A stretch of 64,000 bases of DNA from NCBI GenBank assembly GCA_940337035.1, contig CALNHX010005240.1, positions 46,830 through 110,829 on the forward strand, in the 5' to 3' direction. Made by a program: the position numbers and the translations under genes. The notes under the pieces are model-generated. The model ran no database searches. It was given only the letters and a program-made list of their open reading frames with translations, and was not told the origin of the DNA. Shown here piece by piece: positions 61,797 through 64,000 of the stretch (position 1 is the first letter of the stretch; each line of letters starts with the position of its first letter). Source of the stretch: Agriotes lineatus (lineage: Eukaryota; Arthropoda; Insecta; Coleoptera; Elateridae).

Positions 61797-62117
61797 TAAC
61801 TGAGCTCTGTAGAGTAGTGGCTATCACATCCGCTGAGCATTCGGGAGGTCGCGGGTTCGATTCCCCAGGCCGTCTGCTCTGATTCAGGTTTTTAGGTGGT
61901 TTTCCTGAGTCAGCAGAGTACCTTCTCTGAGGCGAATGCCGGGGCAGTACTTCTCGACCTTTCCTCGCCTCTCTTCCATTATCTACCCGTCTACCCCTCC
62001 TTTCATTCACCCATCCAAAATTCCCGTTCTTGGCTGAAGAGGGACGGAAGGTTCCTATAGCAGCCCGCCCCCCAGTTGGGGAAATTGAAATAACCCTGAA
62101 CCTTTACCTTTTTTACT
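61797..62117 (+). mobile_element. Full-length tRNA-derived SINE, about 321 bp
   Basis: It starts with a tRNA-like head (TGTAGAGTAGTGGCTATCAC as A-box region, B box GGTTCGATTCC at 61854-61864) and continues with a body shared with 61406-61602. It ends in a short T-rich tail (CCTTTACCTTTTTTACT), and a 9 bp TSD (TGGATGGTG) flanks it. Removing it and one TSD copy rejoins the transposase frame VDTLVMHHP with GKPLRIYKV, which shows it inserted into an existing transposase. Confidence 0.92.
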
Positions 62118-62120
62118 TGG

Positions 62121-62196
62121 ATGGTGCATAACTAATGTATCAACTGCAGCATCGTAAGCAGGAGTGAACCTGCTTTCAATATATTCATCGTGCTTC
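62121..62196 (-). pseudogene. Pogo/Tigger transposase piece upstream of the SINE
   Basis: The minus strand reads KHDEYIESRFTPAYDAAVDT followed by LVMHH, the segment that normally precedes GKPxxIYDV in pogo/Tigger transposases. It is in frame with 61787 once the SINE is removed. Further upstream (62200-62560) no transposase motif is recognised. Confidence 0.65.
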
Positions 62197-62199
62197 TAA

Positions 62200-62893
62200 C
62201 ATTTCTTGTTCTTTTTGCTGAAGAAAGCCAATTTTACATTATATTTTTCTTTGAGTTTACATGACCAGCTGACCAGCGACGGAGAATCTTTCGAATGTGT
62301 CTCAGGACGGTGGAGATATATGCCGATTCTAGTTTTGTTGCAAACCTCATGAGTTCCTCGTTGAAAGCTTGGTTGCTTATGTTATACAATACAAAATCAG
62401 TAATTTTATCGTGACGAAGTATTAACCAAAGAAGTGATGATTTCTATACATACTTGAACCTGCGACTGCCTTTTTTAGTCCCAACAATGATACGGTTCCT
62501 TCAGATGGAGATGCAATAAACTTCAGCCAATTTTAATTAGCTTTGTTTTTCCAAATTTTAACGCAGTTTTTTTGGATTGTTTGATATAATCCTTTGGGCG
62601 TCGTTACGTCCCAGCTTCAATTTATTTTTTTGGTTGACACTAACTGAACTGTATATTTGCCCTGGTGTATTAATATTGAGCCTAAAATATTTCCTATGTG
62701 TTCATAACGCCCGGCCTAACTGTGGAATTGTTTAGGAATGAATTGTCTTAACATTTGACTATAATTAAAGGTTTTTTATCTCTGCTGCTACTTTGTTCAC
62801 CTCCAACGATACCTGCTCGTTTTTTTTTTAGTTTAAGATTGTTAAGCGAGAACAAAAGGTAAGTGTCTATGGAAGGAGCTCCGATAGTTAGTC
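62200..62893. other. Intergenic DNA, nothing identified
   Basis: Parts of the minus strand at 62200-62430 have open stretches that may be older transposase sequence, but no motif supports it. Confidence 0.35.
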
Positions 62894-63072
62894 GAGTTTT
62901 GCCTCTGACGTGGTTCACACGTTGAGTTACCGTGCTCTTCTATCCCTTTCCTTGCAAAGAATTTCGCCTCTGGCGTGGTTAACACGTTGAGTTACCGTGC
63001 TCTTTTGCTTCTTCCTCCTAATGAAGCCCCTTACGAAAGTGGCCAAAACGTTGAGTTCTTCGATCTCAATCA
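62894..63072. repeat. Minisatellite, about 2.7 copies of a 65 bp unit
   Basis: Units start at 62894, 62959 and 63023 and share GCCTCTGACGTGGTT followed by CACGTTGAGTTACCGTGCTC. The third copy is more diverged and incomplete. Confidence 0.8.
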
Positions 63073-64000
63073 TGACACGGTCCAATCCCCGGAAGTCGTT
63101 TGTTACTTAATAGTAGAATATACTCTCTGAGGTATAAATATATGTAAAAAAGCTATTAAGGTCTTTTAAATTTTTTTTGTACTCTGAAATATATTTTTTT
63201 GTTCCTATGAATCTTTTCCTGAAAATTGTTGCGTTGAAAATCAAATTTTTTCAAGCTTGATTTTTTTCATTATCTTTTTCTATGCAATCCCTGAAACTGT
63301 GTGGAATGAAATATAGCTATATAGGTTTTCATAAGATTTTTAAAAAAATCTCGCGAGATTGCTTTGATAAAACTGCATATGACATTTTTACCTACAGATT
63401 AATTTGGACACTGCCAAGTAGCTAGTTATTGCTACTAAGATTGAACAAAGAAAAAGGCATATGTCTTATTCAATAGTACTTTAGAATGAGAGGGGGCAAT
63501 GGTTAAGGGCAAATGCGTGAAATTGACATCAAGGCACCCTAGTACTTGTTACCTAACACAAAATTTAAACCTATCTAAATATGAACATTTGGAAATTTTA
63601 TATGTTATCAGGTAATGTAATTTAAGCATTTAGAAACATTTAGCAGCACTAGAATTCATTAATCAGCATGTAAAAAATATTTATACATGCACTCCGCATG
63701 AGTGGTCGATGCATGATAACGTTTTGTTTATTTCATTCGTCGAGTTAAATGTAGTAGGCTGAGTATTCTGCAAGGTTGATCTTTGTTTTCTAGTTAATTG
63801 CATTGATTATACGGACGATGTTGACTACAATTTAACGAAAAATATAACGAATTGCTACGTATATGTTTACAAAAGAATACAATGTTCTAAAAGTACTCGC
63901 GATTAATAAGACAACTTGTTGAAAACAGTTTTAATTTGTGTGCTATTTTAAATTATATGAATGACGAAATCCCACTCTTCACAAAACTATACAACCGGAT
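63073..64000. other. AT-rich intergenic DNA, nothing recognised
   Basis: No supported gene, RNA or element ends up to the window edge. Confidence 0.5.

Overview
This is eukaryotic, almost certainly insect, nuclear DNA. The evidence is AT-rich intergenic sequence with many short ORFs, a splice acceptor in front of a very long exon, and a dense population of arthropod-type transposons: jockey-like, RTE and CR1/jockey-type non-LTR retrotransposons, hAT, pogo/Tigger, Helitron, MITEs and tRNA-derived SINEs. I cannot assign the order. I see no bacterial-style operons, CRISPR arrays or rRNA.

Region 1 (1-25,745) is dominated by one gene. After about 2 kb of noncoding DNA, which holds a large diverged inverted repeat (about 640-1590), a T-rich tract ending in AG at 2064 opens one uninterrupted exon of about 23.46 kb (2065-25,521). 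It encodes about 7,818 residues of Thr/Ser/Pro-rich mucin. The exon begins with the end of a Cys-containing segment and a dibasic RNKR site. It then runs through at least six consecutive repeat arrays, nearly all on a 28-residue (84 bp) frame or its double. It ends in a hydrophobic tail that runs to the stop codon, as expected for a GPI-anchor signal or a tail-less membrane anchor. The first exon(s), with signal peptide, are not recognisable in the window. A polyadenylation signal lies at 25,726.

Region 2 (25,745-64,000) has no intact conventional host gene that I can support. It is a transposon graveyard. In order: a tRNA-derived SINE (25.75 kb); a jockey-type LINE relic (26.6-27.4 kb); a 1,286 bp hAT element with an exact 8 bp target-site duplication (27,695-28,980); a palindromic MITE (30.0 kb); a LINE RT relic (31.2-32.6 kb); a 190 bp hAT MITE with G and C homopolymer tracts (33.5 kb); a possible SLC6-like exon fragment (34.25-34.4 kb); a second large foldback repeat (35.1-35.9 kb); a jockey LINE (38.5-40.05 kb); tRNA-like elements (40.1-40.8 kb); a 977 bp hAT element with perfect TIR and TSD (42,576-43,552); an RTE LINE (44.2-47.3 kb); a split CR1/jockey-type LINE (49.4-51.35 kb); a degenerate minisatellite (52.25-52.7 kb); a second copy of a dispersed repeat (55.4-56.0 kb, also 37.1-37.7 kb); an unidentified coding-like relic (58.5-59.1 kb); a nested MITE cluster (59.4-60.3 kb); a Helitron 5' end (60.4-61.0 kb); and a pogo/Tigger transposase relic broken by two copies of one SINE (61.0-62.2 kb).

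The most notable object is the giant mucin exon. It has hierarchical repeats: 84 bp units, 588 bp and about 1,176 bp higher-order blocks, and a separate alternating 165 bp Ser-rich array. The other notable items are nested insertions whose target-site duplications can be read directly.
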